Assembly (NCBI GenBank): GCA_947846985.1
Contig: CANTUZ010000008.1
Span: 43,418,817-43,482,816, forward strand
Source of the DNA: Fratercula arctica
Taxonomy: Eukaryota > Chordata > Aves > Charadriiformes > Alcidae
Length of the DNA stretch: 64,000 bases
Direction of reading: 5' to 3'
Shown here: positions 38,492 to 51,500 of the stretch, piece by piece
Layout: each line of letters opens with the position of its first letter
How positions within the stretch are numbered: the stretch's first letter is position 1
Position numbers and translations under genes: made by a program
The notes under the pieces: generated by a model
What the model saw: the letters and a program-made list of their open reading frames with translations, nothing else
What the model was told of the DNA's origin: nothing
Databases searched by the model: none

Positions 38492-38885
38492 CTGTAACGA
38501 CATTAGCAGGAGAGATCAGCCCCAGGTGAGTGACTGTGCCCTGACCGTCAGAGGCACGTTACCAGCAGCGCTGCCAGGGAAACTTCCATCCAGCAGATGA
38601 GAGAGGTTTAAAATGCAAAAGTATCTCTGCTTGTCTGTCCTGGGCATGAGCAAACTGCTTTAAAACCAAAACAAACCACAAGCAGTAAAAATTATGGGTC
38701 AAGTCCTCCCTGACTCTCATATGCTTTGCAGTTAATAGCACCAGTTTCTTGAGGGCCGCCCTTTTGTTAATTTGACTTCAACTCACTAATTACAGTTAAA
38801 TGTAGACCTACTTAACGAGAAGTGAATTGGTCATCATAATACAATGACATCTTCCCGGGTGATAAAGGGAAGACAGCCACAACCG

Positions 38886-38977
38886 CTAACCTGCTCTGGG
38901 GGACCCTCCTCTGGCGGGGGGTTGGACTAGATGATCTCCAGAGGTCCCTTCCAGCCCCTGCCAGTCTGTGATGCTGT
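38886..38977 (+). mobile_element. CR1 LINE 3'-end fragment
   Basis: The stretch contains ggttggactagatgatctcc followed by agaggtcccttccagcccct and ends in tctgtgatgctgta. This is the hallmark 3' end of the chicken repeat 1 (CR1) family, including a degenerate copy of the terminal 8-bp repeats. It is a short, 5'-truncated copy, as most CR1 insertions are, and lies in plus orientation, antisense to MAP2, about 0.4 kb upstream of the start exon. It is the best single clue to an avian or near-avian host. Confidence 0.93.
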
Positions 38978-39588
38978 AAAAGAAGTGAAGCTGCTGCTGC
39001 AATTTTCACTGCAGTTGCAAAGAGCGAGTGCTCTTCGGGCGCAGAACCGCAGGGTGATCTGTGCTCTGAGGCTCCTGCAGTCTGCTGCTAGCCATGACGG
39101 AAACCACACGGGAGAACACTGACTGGGCTCCCAAACACACGTGCTATTTCACCCTATTTATACCCCCTCTTACTTGCTGTTTTATGAACATTCGCACTCA
39201 TTCCCTTTTGTCCAAAACTGCCTGTGGGGAACACTTGTTTCCCACACAAGCATTTGCATTCTCTTATGACTATTTGTATTTATATATAAACAAAACTAAT
39301 CATCATTTGCTACTTCACACGTATTTCACTCCTGTTAGTTAGCTCTCATTTTTCCAAGCAGGGAAAGGAAGCCACTGCACAAGCCATTGGCTTTGGCTAT
39401 TCCTCATAGAAAAATGTAGTAGTAGCAGCTCCTCAATATGTAAGCCTGGGAAGACAACATATCGTAATCCGTGTTCTGATGATAAGGTAACCTCTGGCAG
39501 GGAGAGAAGGGCTCGACCTGAGCTAACTACTTCAAAGTGAAAACCAGCAGGCCTTCTGCAAAAGCACTGGCCACCTTTTTTCCCCTGG

Positions 39589-39616
39589 AAAAAAAAAAAA
39601 AGAAAAAAAAAAAAAC
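39589..39616 (+). repeat. poly-A tract
   Basis: Two A runs of about a dozen bases each are separated by one G. No target-site duplication or mobile-element body was recognised beside it. Confidence 0.85.
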
Positions 39617-40650
39617 CCCAAACCAAAAAGAACACCTAAAAGAATTCAGCTGAACACGATCAACCAGCCACATATCACAGAGGCTGAGCAGTCTAGAAAA
39701 GAAGGCACAAAACTGGATAGTGCATATATTCTGCGGACATTTTACAAAAATGAAACCAACAAACCAGAAAAAAGCCCTAGTTCCCACAGAGTCGGGTCAG
39801 TTTGCAGAAAAACCTCTAAACATAAGAAAAAGCTATTGTTATTTGTCAGATAATCATTCGCAATTGACAACTCCACCCCTTTCTGATCTGATATTATCTT
39901 TTAATAATAATGGCTTTCAGAGGTACTTTAAATTAAACAAATCACAGTGAATCATGAAAATTAGATTTCATTCACAATAGATACATGACTCAAACTGTAG
40001 TTCCACTCTAAAAAGGAGCAATAACTCTTTTGCCTCCTGGTGAAACCATGGTGTTTTGGGAAGTGCAGCTTTGTCTGCTCTCGCCCTGACCCAGCACCAT
40101 TCCCTGGGGATAACTAACAGCATCAGGGCTGCAGGACAGGTGAAACTTCAAGCCCAGCATTTCCTGTGAGCTGTAATGAACATGGTGGGCTGAGCAGTAT
40201 CACAAAGCTCGGTGGCACTGAGACACACCTCAATCAACCACAGAAACAGTAAACGCTCCACATGCCTTTGCCTTCCCCTCCTTTACCCTGATGGGAGACT
40301 CATCAGTGAGCCATTCTGCACATACAGCGAGAGCCTCAGTGCAGCCATCTCAAACCGCACCAGAAGAGCTGATGGGGTAATTACAGAGGAGAGAGCCCCA
40401 GCTGGGCAAAGACCATTCCTACATACCAAAGAGATAACCCTCTGCCTCCATGTTTGCTTACTGCGTGACACTGGAGAACATTTTCTGATCAGAGCCTTTC
40501 CAAAACATGAGGCCATGGGACAAATGTCTCCTCCATACAGGAGTGAGCAGACACTTCCAAAGCCACTGACCTTTGGGATCTGAGGACAGAACAGAGCCTG
40601 TTCTGGGGAAAAAAAGGAGATGTTCTCATCTATGTCCCCTGAGAAAGCCC

Positions 40651-40674
40651 GGGGGGGGGGGGGGCGGGGCGGGG
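40651..40674 (+). repeat. G-rich run with quadruplex-forming pattern
   Basis: Fourteen G are followed by C, four G, C and four G, giving at least four G-runs with one-base loops on the plus strand. The MAP2 transcript from this region would be C-rich. Confidence 0.85.
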
Positions 40675-41720
40675 AAGAAAAGGAACAAGGAAAAACCCAA
40701 ACCCTATCTCAACGCTTTCCGCACAAGTCTCCCCAGTCTCCTGCGCTTTGAGCCTCACCGCAAGCCCCAGGAGCAGTATGACCCTGCCCAACACCTTCAG
40801 CCCCTGGTCACCCTCGAGAGGAGCCCAGAGCCTCGGCAGGGAGAGGGAGGGTTGTGTGAGAGCCGGGCGTGGGGAACGCTGTTTGGAAAATCTGGGATGA
40901 ATGTCACCGTTACTGTCCCACCGCTGCAGTTTGGAGGCTGTTATCCCTGAAGTGCCCTTCCCCGTTCCAGGCAGGCACTCCCTGCTTCACTTGAAGCTCT
41001 TGAGGAAGGATATTCACATCCTTACAGTGGACTGTATCACAGAAGCCCTCTATGGAAGTAACAGAAGTGCTTTTATCTTTAAAAATAAATACAGTGGGCA
41101 GGCTTCAATGAGAGCTGTGTGTATCTGGAGGCAGAATTTGTCTCAGTATTTATAATAGATGGTTACAGAGTGAAACACGGATGAATTCATTCTTGACTCT
41201 CTGTTATTCATCAAGTGCTCTCAGAGTTTATAATGGTAGTAGAAACACAGCGAGTGAGTCACACAATGCATCTTTGTACTCAGCAATTTGGCAATGACTA
41301 CCTGCTGTTCGGCGTGATTCATCCGCCGCTCAGCTTCAAATCCAGAATACACAGGTGTGCTTTTTACCATCAGGTTAGTTGTTTTTCTGTCATTTCATTA
41401 GCATATCACGGAATTAAATTAATCAGGTAACTCAAATACTGACACAGAAATACCAAGAGTGGACAAATATTATGGCAGAATTTAAATAGTGTTAGGTACA
41501 TAAAAAGACGAAAGCTGGAATAGTTTGGAAACACAGCACTTCAGGGAAGCAAAAAGTTCCTCTTTCCACTAAGATTTTCTGATTCTTTGCATAAACTGCA
41601 ATGAAGGCTTTCAAAAAACATCAGAAAAGAAGGCACAGCTAGTCCTCTAAAATGTCATGTTGCTTAGCTAAAAAATAATTTAGATATTTATGAGCCTTTT
41701 TTCCCTGCCCGTTATAGCAG

Positions 41721-42120
41721 GACCTCAATACCAGCGAATACGCAGCAGCAATCTCACTAGCGCGTTCTCACGGCTCTTCTCGTCCGTCGGCTGAAGTCCA
41801 TGGTGGCGGAGGGTGACGGAGGCAGGCGCTGGCCACGGGAAGGGCAGCGGAGCTCGCAGGCTGCACCAACGCCCGGCACGGCCCTTCGCCCCAAAGCCAT
41901 CCTGGTGACACCGTGCCAACAGGCCACGGGGCCTGAGTGCGAGCCTCCGCATGAGCTCTGCCAGCGACATGGCACGGCCTTGTGGAAACACTCCTCCTCC
42001 ATTACGTTCCCCACCTTGAAGCCTGGCCAAAGCCAACTCTGCAAAGGGGCATGGGAGCGGGGCGGGACAGGCCCCCTCCTTCTGGGGGGATCAGGCAGGC
42101 GCAGTCGTGCACCGGAGCAC
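41721..42120. promoter_or_regulatory. CpG-rich patch (possible small CpG island)
   Basis: By hand count this 400-bp patch has about 30 CpG dinucleotides in roughly 60 percent GC, against very few CpGs in the flanking kilobase. That gives an observed/expected ratio of roughly 0.8. It lies about 3.3 kb upstream of the MAP2 start exon. Such a patch can mark an alternative promoter and untranslated first exon, or a GC-rich island without promoter function. No TATA box or clear first exon was identified. Confidence 0.45.
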
Positions 42121-45100
42121 ACCAGTGACGGCCACATACATCTCCTGTGGACCATGCACAGCTCTCCCCAAAAGGCTTTCCTTGTCCAGGCTGACATGCA
42201 GGATGCTCCTGAGACCCCGGCCATTCCCCATCTGGAGAGATCACCCTCCACCAGCAGCAGCGAACAGCAGTGAAGAGGCACTTCACAGGCCTTAAATTCA
42301 TGTCCTCGTAACTCGGGCAGTGCACGAGGGATGGCATTATGGATCCAAACTGGACATCCTGCCTTCTAAACTAGTAACTTGCAGCAGAAATCATGGTAAA
42401 AACAAATTCCCCCATCCTTTTCAGCCATTTGGGAACCGTACAGAGACAAAAAATACTTAAGTAACTTGGAATTAACAGAGGGACAAACCTTGTGGAAACA
42501 CGTGGTCCAATTTTGCAGTTACCTCCTCGTTTTGCAGGCACAGTACAAATGTTTCTTAACCCATACGCTCTTTTATGTGACTCCAGCTCCTGTTGCCATG
42601 GCTGGGCTGAACCAAGCTTAAGTGCTTCGAACTCAACACTCAAATTACCCACAGTAATACAGCACCAGAGCACGACATGGAAAGACCAAGATAATGCTGA
42701 TTTAAACATCCTGTCATGCTAGCTGTCCTGCAGTATATTTTGTGAGTGCAGCTTGCAGAATCTTCTTAGCATTATATTAGCATTGCCTTTGAATGTAGCA
42801 GATGAATTTTCTATGAATTTCACTTTTTAAGAGAACAGAATTAGGCCAATACTGAAGGATTTTGCAAATACCCTGCCTTCCTGCTTCAAGCCATGTTTTT
42901 ACCTACTCCTGTGTCTATAAGCCCATTCACAGTGAAATGAGGCTATTTGATTTCAGGGAAGCTAACTCATTAACAAAGAGGAACAGTCACCTGGATACAT
43001 GGAGGAAGAGCTTCAGTTCCAGCTCAGGGGAGAGAATAACACCAGAGGTTCCTAAAGGGAGAGACAACAGACTCCTCCAAAGAGAAAAACAAGCCCTGGT
43101 CGGGCCCTGGGCAGATCCCGAGCTGAGCGGGAGGGCGAGGGGAGAGAGGGGACGTGCCCCTGTGTGGCTTGGGGGCCAAACCCCCTTCCCCAGAGGGCTG
43201 TTTGGCCCAGATGCACCACAGCTGCAAAGCAGAGCGCTATGAGCCCACCTGCCCGCAGGCAGGGCTGCCCTCGTGCCCACCCCCAGGGACTGCATCGACT
43301 TGCTCAAACTCCAGAAATCCAACACTGGGTGCCCTTCTCTCTTGCAATGGTGAAATCCTGGTACCAGCAGTTTCTGCCTGCAAAAGCAACATCTACCACA
43401 GAGCTCAGTTCTAGCTAAAAAGCTGGAAGAATCCCTACACACCCTTTCCTGCTCCAACACCACCCCTTTTCAACAACCCATTTCTATCAACAATGCAGCA
43501 TTTTTACACCGTTTACCATTCATCAAACACCTGCACGCCCCCATCTATCACTAATCATAATTGCTTCCTGCAGGAGAGAGGAAAGGCGTTTTAGCTAGTG
43601 AAGGAGGTGGTAACCATAACAACAGCACCATGACAACTATAGCTGATATCTGAAACAAAAAATAAGGCAAAAACTCATTACCAATAAATTTGGTCTGTGA
43701 TAAGGATGGCAAAAGCCCTAAAGAAGCAATACCAGTCAGCAAGGGTGCCAACATGAAGAAACACAAATCTCTCTGGATGAAATTGCACACAATCCTTCTG
43801 CACATTTTAAGATGAGGCACCATGACAGCTGTGTCTTCTGATCAGCAAACAGAGAAGGCAGTCCCTGCACAATTCTACCTGAGATCTCTTGTGCCTCGGG
43901 AGCCGGAGGGCTGAGGGGTGGAAGGAGTGCTGCTGGGAAGCTGGGATGTTTCCTGGCAGACAGAAGACTCCCAGAGTTTTCAGTGGAGTCTGTTTCCAGA
44001 AGACTCATTGAAACATGCCCTGAACAAGGACAGGATTGCTCACAGGGGAGCACCTCTGAGTCAGACACGCCACATCATTGATTTTTCCACCAAGCACGAT
44101 TTCAAATGGGCACCATGAGCCCTCTCCATGTGCTTCAGAGAAGGCATCGCAGTTGGCAGGTTTGTTCAAAACATGAGGTTCTGCAGCCAGCCACCATCTA
44201 AACAACCCATGCCATCCCAGCAGAGAAACAGGTTCGCCCACGCTTGTGGCTACGTTGGCTTTGTCACCCTCAATGCAGGAGGCACCGAGGGCAGAAAAAG
44301 GGCCATAAACAAACAGCACTAGCTCCCAGTGCTGCGTGAGGACAACAGAGTTCTCCCAGGTGTGATCAGACAGGAAAATGTTCAAAGAAGCAGCTACGCT
44401 ATGTGACCCTCTCGGGGCTTTCCAGGGGGAGCTCTGCTCACCAGTTTGCTACGCAGGATGGATCCAGGAGAGCACTCTGAAGTGGTCACTTCAAACCTCG
44501 ACACGAAGACAGCTGAAAATCCATAACAACAACACAGCCAAGATGGAGGCAGGGCTATATAACACAAGGGTGCTCAAAAGACTAACTAAGGGGAAAAATT
44601 CTTCATCATTCAGGGAAGGAATATACAACTTGATACAGTCGTTGCAGGCTGGGGGGGGGGATAAAAATAATAAGGTAGAACCACTAGAAATACTCACAAA
44701 TACATCACATTAAAAGCACTGTGGCTGCCAACATTTCACAAGTTTGGCCAGCTGAAATCTTTCAGAAACAAACACTGTTTGGCTAATAAAAATGAACACT
44801 GAATGCCTGGTTCCCCTCCCCACTGCCACTGCCATTATAATTTTTATTGTTAGGCTGAAACAAAGTCATCTTCTGCTTATTTATTGTACAGATACAGCAG
44901 GTGACGGCAGCACACACCACCCAGTTTACTATTTTCTAATCCTTATATTTATATTTTCAAGCCTGTAGTTTGAAGGAGTACCAGCCAAACTGTGTATTTG
45001 CCACAGCTACTGCAAACAGGCTACATAGCCATGAGCTTCCTTTGCTCTCAAGCCACACTGATCAATACTTGTATCGGGATGGGGTCTGGGAAAGGTAGCC

Positions 45101-48100
45101 CACAAAAAGGCTGGAGCGAAATTCTGCAGGATTTTTTTTCCCCCACACTGACCTTGCTAAGGCACATTAATTTGATGTTGCATCTCTTCTCTCAAGAGAC
45201 TCCACGTGGATGACAGTTCAAATTAGGTAGCGAGGGATATAATTAATTACACCAATATGTTGCTTGGATGTTCTCCACATAGGACAGGTCTATGCTCTTG
45301 CCAGCTTCAGTGGAGCTACTCTCGTGCAAGTGAGGCAAACGGGACTGTTCAGCAGAACGGTGCTACAAACTTAACTGCTAAGCAAAAACTCACACAATCA
45401 AAACCTCGCTTACCCAGAATACGCTCTTTAACTGCACTTGTGCATCTTTTCCTTCTCTGCATACATGAATTACTTTAACATCCCTTTTTTCTTTGAGTTT
45501 CACCAAGATCTCATCAAGCGTGACACATTTTCACGCAATCTTAACTTCACTCAGTAAGCTTTTAATTAGAAAAAAAATGCTGCCTCTACAAATGTGTCTG
45601 CATTTTTTAATTTTTCAAAGGTCTCACCTAACTTTCAAAAGTAATTCCACCTCTGCTACAGTACAATCTTTGAAAATCCCTAGATGCTATCTTTGGGAGC
45701 ACCATCATGTCAGCTACTACAAATGGTAAAAAGGATGTCCTGGGCTAATTTCATATGGATTCTTCCCCACAAATATATGCAGGAGAACCAGTCTACAGCA
45801 AAATTCTGGAACGCAGCATTTGTACCACACTGTTTCTCTATGCCCTCTCGAGGGCCACAAACCCCTGAAAAAGGGGCAGTTCAGTAACTCCAGGGGTGGG
45901 CCTTCCTGACCCAGCTGCCGTCCCTGCTTAGTTCTGTCCTTCTATATGCTGAAGTAAAGGAATACAGTCAATTATTCCACAACTGAACTAACAACACAAA
46001 GCTACTGGTGTGAAAATGAAGTATAGAGGAAAGAATCTTCAAGGCCATGTGCTGCTCCAGTTTGTTTGGGCAAAAATTCTTGCTCGCATGAAAAAAAGTT
46101 TTCTCCCCAGGTCAAGGGCAGCAGATTATTCCTTTGGTTTTAGCTTCACTTCGTAATACTCAGACACACTGGGCAATCATGCCAGGCACACAGTGGAAGC
46201 AGAAGCATCTTACCGTCTAACAGAGGCATTGTTTATTCATGCTGAAAAAGAGCATCAGACAGAAGAAAGCTTGTTTCGGGGTCCCTCCATCCAGACCCAC
46301 TTAACTTTGATGCTCGGTTGCACGGTCAGAAAACCTCAGAGGCAGGGGTCCAGGAACCCATTACAGCCGGCAGAAGCCAATGCTTTTAACTGTGGCACAA
46401 AACATCTAATTCTAAATAAACAAATAGAAATAAGGAGACAAAGTGTTGGAAAACTGATTGGGAAAGAGGTTATTTGCAAAGTCTGCTTTCTCCTATATTT
46501 ATAGCAAACTTGGCATGGATTAGCCAGTGCTACAATTTTCTTTCCCAGGGAATGTCCGAGCTGTGACTGTCGTGCTGCAAAACCTTGGTCCTACAGAAAT
46601 GGTAGGATTATTTCATCCCGTCGTATTATTTTCTAACCAACAATGTTACAAACAAAGGACTTCTTTTAACTTAAATATACCCTCATGCTTCTATGACTTA
46701 AAAATATGCTGTCCCCCCACATTCAGCCACCCACTCACATGACCCACGACTGCATACCCAGGCAAATAAAATAATCTCTCCCTACCTGGAAATTCTGAGA
46801 ATACCCAGAAATCTTTTGTGCTCTTAAATGGTCTAGACAGTAAAATCACAATATTTGAGATATAATTTTATCATGTGGTAGCTTTTCCCTGCCAAATCTT
46901 TACTCAGCCAGTCCCACTGCTGCAAAAGAAAAGCAAGCAGGCAGCGGCTCCTGCAGTCTGCGTGGGGGCAGGGGGGGCAGAGCCTCCAGTGAAGGAACCT
47001 GAAGCCACAGGAGTTGATTTTGCAGCCCCTTGATTTCAGAGGAAGTTTTTCCCTTAAAAGGGCTTCCATTAAGATCTTGGGATGTGCGTTGAAACAGAAA
47101 GACGACTTTATGTGTCCCGGCTTGTATTTTAACTATAGTGACTTTTTTTTTTTTTTTAAGTTTAATTTTTAATTCCTTAGGGTTTTGAATTAAGAAAATT
47201 AAAGTATCTAAAGCATGAGGAGGAACCAACTCGCAGAGTCATTCAGCCTTTTTGAAATCTTAATTGCAGGACGTGTTGTCGCAGCAAAGACCTATTTCAC
47301 AGACTCATTTGCTCCCCGAGCTCCCACGGGTGTGCAATTACCTGATTCTTGCTACAGGTTGGGTTTAACCTTGTCCTGCTGACACCCCTTTCCTTCCCAC
47401 CCTGTGCCGAGGGGTGGATGTTTGCATGCGAAGTCAGCGGCATTCTCTTGGGGTAAGTTGGAGAACGAATGAGTTTTGCGGGAGGCGAGAAACAAGTCCA
47501 GGGTCGAGCAGTAGGGAAGGGTAAGAAAGTTGCATTGGATGAAGAAAGTGCGTGTCAAGAATGATAAGATGTGACTGATGAACAAATTCAGCAACTGAGG
47601 AAAGAGTCTGGAAGAAAACCAAGCCATGGGGCTGAACGTGTGTTGTTTTAATATAAAGAGACAGCCAGGGGGAAGGAGGGAAGTTAGGATTAGTTAGGAT
47701 TTGCCATCTCTAATCAAACCATCCAGTCTAGACTCCTGCCACAAGCAGTGGCCGGCACGAGCTGCTCCACATGAAAAGGCAAGAAGCTCCATACAGCTTC
47801 AGTCTCACATCAGTGTGTTCTCAATGCACAAAGTCTCCCCCCAGTGACACAGACCTACTGATTTCCATCGGAGCCAGGTGCCTACATGTTTATGAAGATC
47901 CAGATCATCACACACTTTCTAATACTAGCAGTGCATATAGAAGATACCTTCAAGGTGACTTTCTGGACAAGGGAAGTAACCTATCTGTGTTCTTCCATGG
48001 ACTGCTGTCAGAGATTTCCATTGAAAGGACAACAAGACACAAAAAGCACAATGGGATATAGGACATGCAGAGCACTGATGGACACAGAAAAATCACGCAT

Positions 48101-48270
48101 GCATTTACGTGTTCAGGTGCTTCTCATGTCTTTTCTGAGAGGTAACCAGGGTCCAACATATGATTCATCTTGAATTACTCTGTACTTTTTCTTTTGCAAA
48201 GTCTTTCAGCAGCACTGATGCTGATGTTGGTTTACGATGCCTGAAAGCGTTAAGGATTAATTACAAATGA

Positions 48271-48510
48271 AATACAGCAGACCTGGAAAAGGTACAGAGA
48301 GCTCAAGGAGGATGATCAAAGATCTGGAGCAGCTTCTGTGCAAGGCTGACTCTTCATCCTGGGAAAGAGGGGAGCGGGACAGATGTTTATAAAAATACAT
48401 GGAGAAGAGGCAAGAGGGAGCAAACACTCACTCTCTACACAAAGAGCTGTGGTGCATCAAACAGAACTCGCTGGTGGCAGGCTCTCCGCAAACGAATGGT
48501 GATTCTTCCC
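48271..48510 (+). mobile_element. ancient CR1/L3-type LINE fragment
   Basis: The order of motifs ggtacagaga, gatgatcaaagatctggagc, cttcatcctgggaaagaggg, gacagatgtttataaaaata, catggagaag and agaactcgctggtggcagg follows the 3' coding end of old CR1/L3-like LINEs as I remember their consensus. It is decayed, with no open reading frame, and in plus orientation. The exact subfamily and borders cannot be set by eye. Confidence 0.7.
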
Positions 48511-51500
48511 ATGTAGGGAATTACACTGTGCAGGAGGTAGTGCATAATTAAAGTTCACATAGGTTCAAAAGGCACTGCTGAATTTTTCTTCCATTAATTT
48601 GCCCGTGGCTTCTCAATTTGAGAGCCTCTTCTGGGAAAGGAATGCTTTTACCACGTAAATAACATCTACACGCAACACAGCTTAGAGGTTTTATTTGCTA
48701 TTGTAATATTGATGTTAAATAATTGTGTGGTTTCCTGTCACTGGCTTTTAAAGGCGACCCTTCTCTACCGAGTGTGATGGAATGTCACAGCCCCTTGCTG
48801 AGCATCACAATGTTTAACAAACTCTAAATGAAAATACGCTGTATGACATAGACTGCATTGCACTGTAGGTGAAAAGCACCTATTGCACAGCCAGTCTCTA
48901 GCAAATGAACAGCTCTGTCGGTCTCATAAGCTTCTAACTGAAACACAACTTTACATCCCAGACATGTGTTCTTCCACATCCCTCTGCTGATGCAGCAAAA
49001 TCAGGCTCTGCAGCCTATGCCATGCCACTTGTCTGGGGCTGGTTCACCAGATGAAGTGGGGGGGCTCATTTGCAACCTCTTCTGCAGAATCAACTTGACC
49101 ACCTCATGCTAAAAATCTACAGAGAGCACACGGTGACACTGAGTTAACAATAAGGTTGGGGACACCAACTGGAAGATCAGCAGAGAAAAGTGTTCTATGG
49201 CAGGGGTGATACTGAAGAGAAAAAGCCCACGAGCAGCTAGGAAGACAGATGGCTCCTCCAGAAGGACCTGGTTATGTATCCAGAGCTGCCACTTGTAAGG
49301 GGCCTCACGAGATACTATATGTAAATGTTTTATAAATGAGATGCTCAAAGCTGCAACAGCGTAAGCAAAGTCTTGTATTGTAAAGTCTTTTCATTTAGGG
49401 CAAGCAGTCTGAAACATATGCCCCACCACTGACCTCAGCTCTGACCCAGAGGGGCTGTCTCCGGTTGAAAAGATGATTCATTCACTCCGCTAGAAGGGCT
49501 GAATGAATAGGCAGGATTCAGACTGCAGAATGCTTATCGCTTGGGATTCCCTCAAAATTTAGGTCTGACATGACTGGGTCAGTAACCACTCGCTTTTGTT
49601 CCTAGCTCCTTGAACAGAAATGTCTCTTTGCATCCTTCAGTGGTTCCCACAAATCAGGTCGATTTTTATGGCTTGCTAATTATTACTGCTAGACTTCTGC
49701 CGGGCTTCAGGATGAAAAGAAGTGTATTTCTGAAAGCTCAGGGCACAAAACTTACAGAATAAATCACTGTCTGCCTGGCAGCAACAAAATCCAGCCATGG
49801 CAGCCCCTTAAATATACACATCAGGATAGTGCTGAACTTTATTTCTTTAGGAACAGAAAGTTTTGTTCTCCTTTTGTTGACAGAGCATATTAAAGACTGC
49901 CAAAAATGCAAAAAGAGAAAAAGTAACTGTCAGAAACCGGATTTCGTCTAGAGGTGCATCAACATATCTCACACATACAAAGCTATCTGAAATGACGTTA
50001 AGGTTGCGAGGTTACACCTCAGGAGTTTGGCTGTGAAAGAAATGAGAGATGACTGTAAAATTGTAACTGGGCCCCCTTCTGCATATTTACTAAGCTACTG
50101 CTTAGTTTCAACAAACATATTTTATTCTTCTGCATAGATTATCCCAGTTTCCATTGCATCAGTTTCCCATCCCAGGCATCATCCCTGTGGGCTCCCGTCC
50201 CTCACCCAAGCCCTGTTTGTATTTGCTGTCCAGACTGTAGCTTTCAACGCCGCAGACTTTGAAAGATTTTACCCTCCTCATACCAAGGTACGCTTTCAGT
50301 GTTGTCTCAGTTGCCGTATCCATAGGATGGCAAGTGATGCACTGGAGTACCGCAGGCCAGAGTCTGATGGGCTGATTCGAAGCACAGCGTGTAAAGAGAC
50401 CTAGAAAGACTTTTACAGAGGGACAGACAACACTTCTTGGTCTCCCCTGGAAGAAAGTACAGGTTGAATCAGAGGAAAGCATAAGAGCTCCCAGCAAAGG
50501 CATCTCAAAGGATTTGCTATACCCTCTTCATCAGCAGAGAGCTGCCTGCCATTCAGATCTGGGCTTTGTTCCCACCCAGACTCCTGCTGCTGCTGGAGTG
50601 GCTCTGGGGAGCAGTCAGTTTGGATGTCGGGGCTGCGAAGGGAATGGCTTTGGACTCTCTGAGCCCTTCTTGGTGAGGGTGATGCAGCGTTCATGTCTCC
50701 TGCTGTGGATCCCATAATCTCTGCTCCTTTCCTCTGACACTGCCACCTCTATGGGTCTGAGCCCCAGCCGCCCAAAGGGGCACACCATGCTGGGGCCGCC
50801 TCCTAATCTCTGCTCTGCAAGCTTGTGCTGAGTAACAGGCAGCGAGACACTTGTCCCAGATCCTGTCTCAAAGGTGCAAAAGGACCTGAATTTACTCAAC
50901 CCAGGCCCCGAACTGAGGTTTGTCCCAGCCAGAACCCAGGCTGTAGCCCAAAAAGTCATACTGAGGTTCCTCAAAGCCCACGGGACAGACCACGTGCAGA
51001 ACAGCAGGGCACCTTGCTCTGAAGTCCAGACACCTCTCTACCTCCAAAAACGTTCTGAAGCAATAAACAACCATTACTTTCTCTGCATTTAGACTTATAC
51101 CGTGTCTTTCTGCTCTGTGTTAGGCTGAGCTGGCATCTGGGGGCATTTTTCCAGGGTACAGTATCGAGGTACTTTGCAGCATCACTGGGTACCCTACACA
51201 TGCACTGTCAAGAACAAAGAAAGGATGAAAACTACTTACTTTTTTTTTTTTAACCCAATGCTTACACATTATAAAAAGGAGGACTCTGCTGCCGTCCTTT
51301 TAGCTGTTACCAGTTAGAAACACTTTACATAAGTGAGGCTGTAGCACAACAGAATAAAACCCTTTTCCTGAAGCACTGCTAGGACCAAACCCTGCTGTGC
51401 ACATGCCAATTGGCAGAGATTTTCCATGAGGATTTACTCTGGTGCTTTGCCAGTGTTCTCCGGGAATATTACAAAAGTCAGGAGATTTTTCTTGAAGCAA

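Noticed and set aside
41757..42281. Overlapping long open frames on both strands in the CpG-rich patch
   Set aside because: Open frames on both strands are expected in GC-rich DNA with few stop codons. The products have no recognisable domain, and the patch is better described as a CpG-rich region.
43551..43823. Minus-strand frame with hydrophobic runs resembling membrane segments
   Set aside because: There is no family match and no exon context. Hydrophobic runs arise easily from T-rich codons opposite A-rich sequence.
45295..45345. Segment resembling old CR1/L2 tail motifs (cagtggagctactctcgtgc)
   Set aside because: The similarity is too short and loose to call an element by eye.
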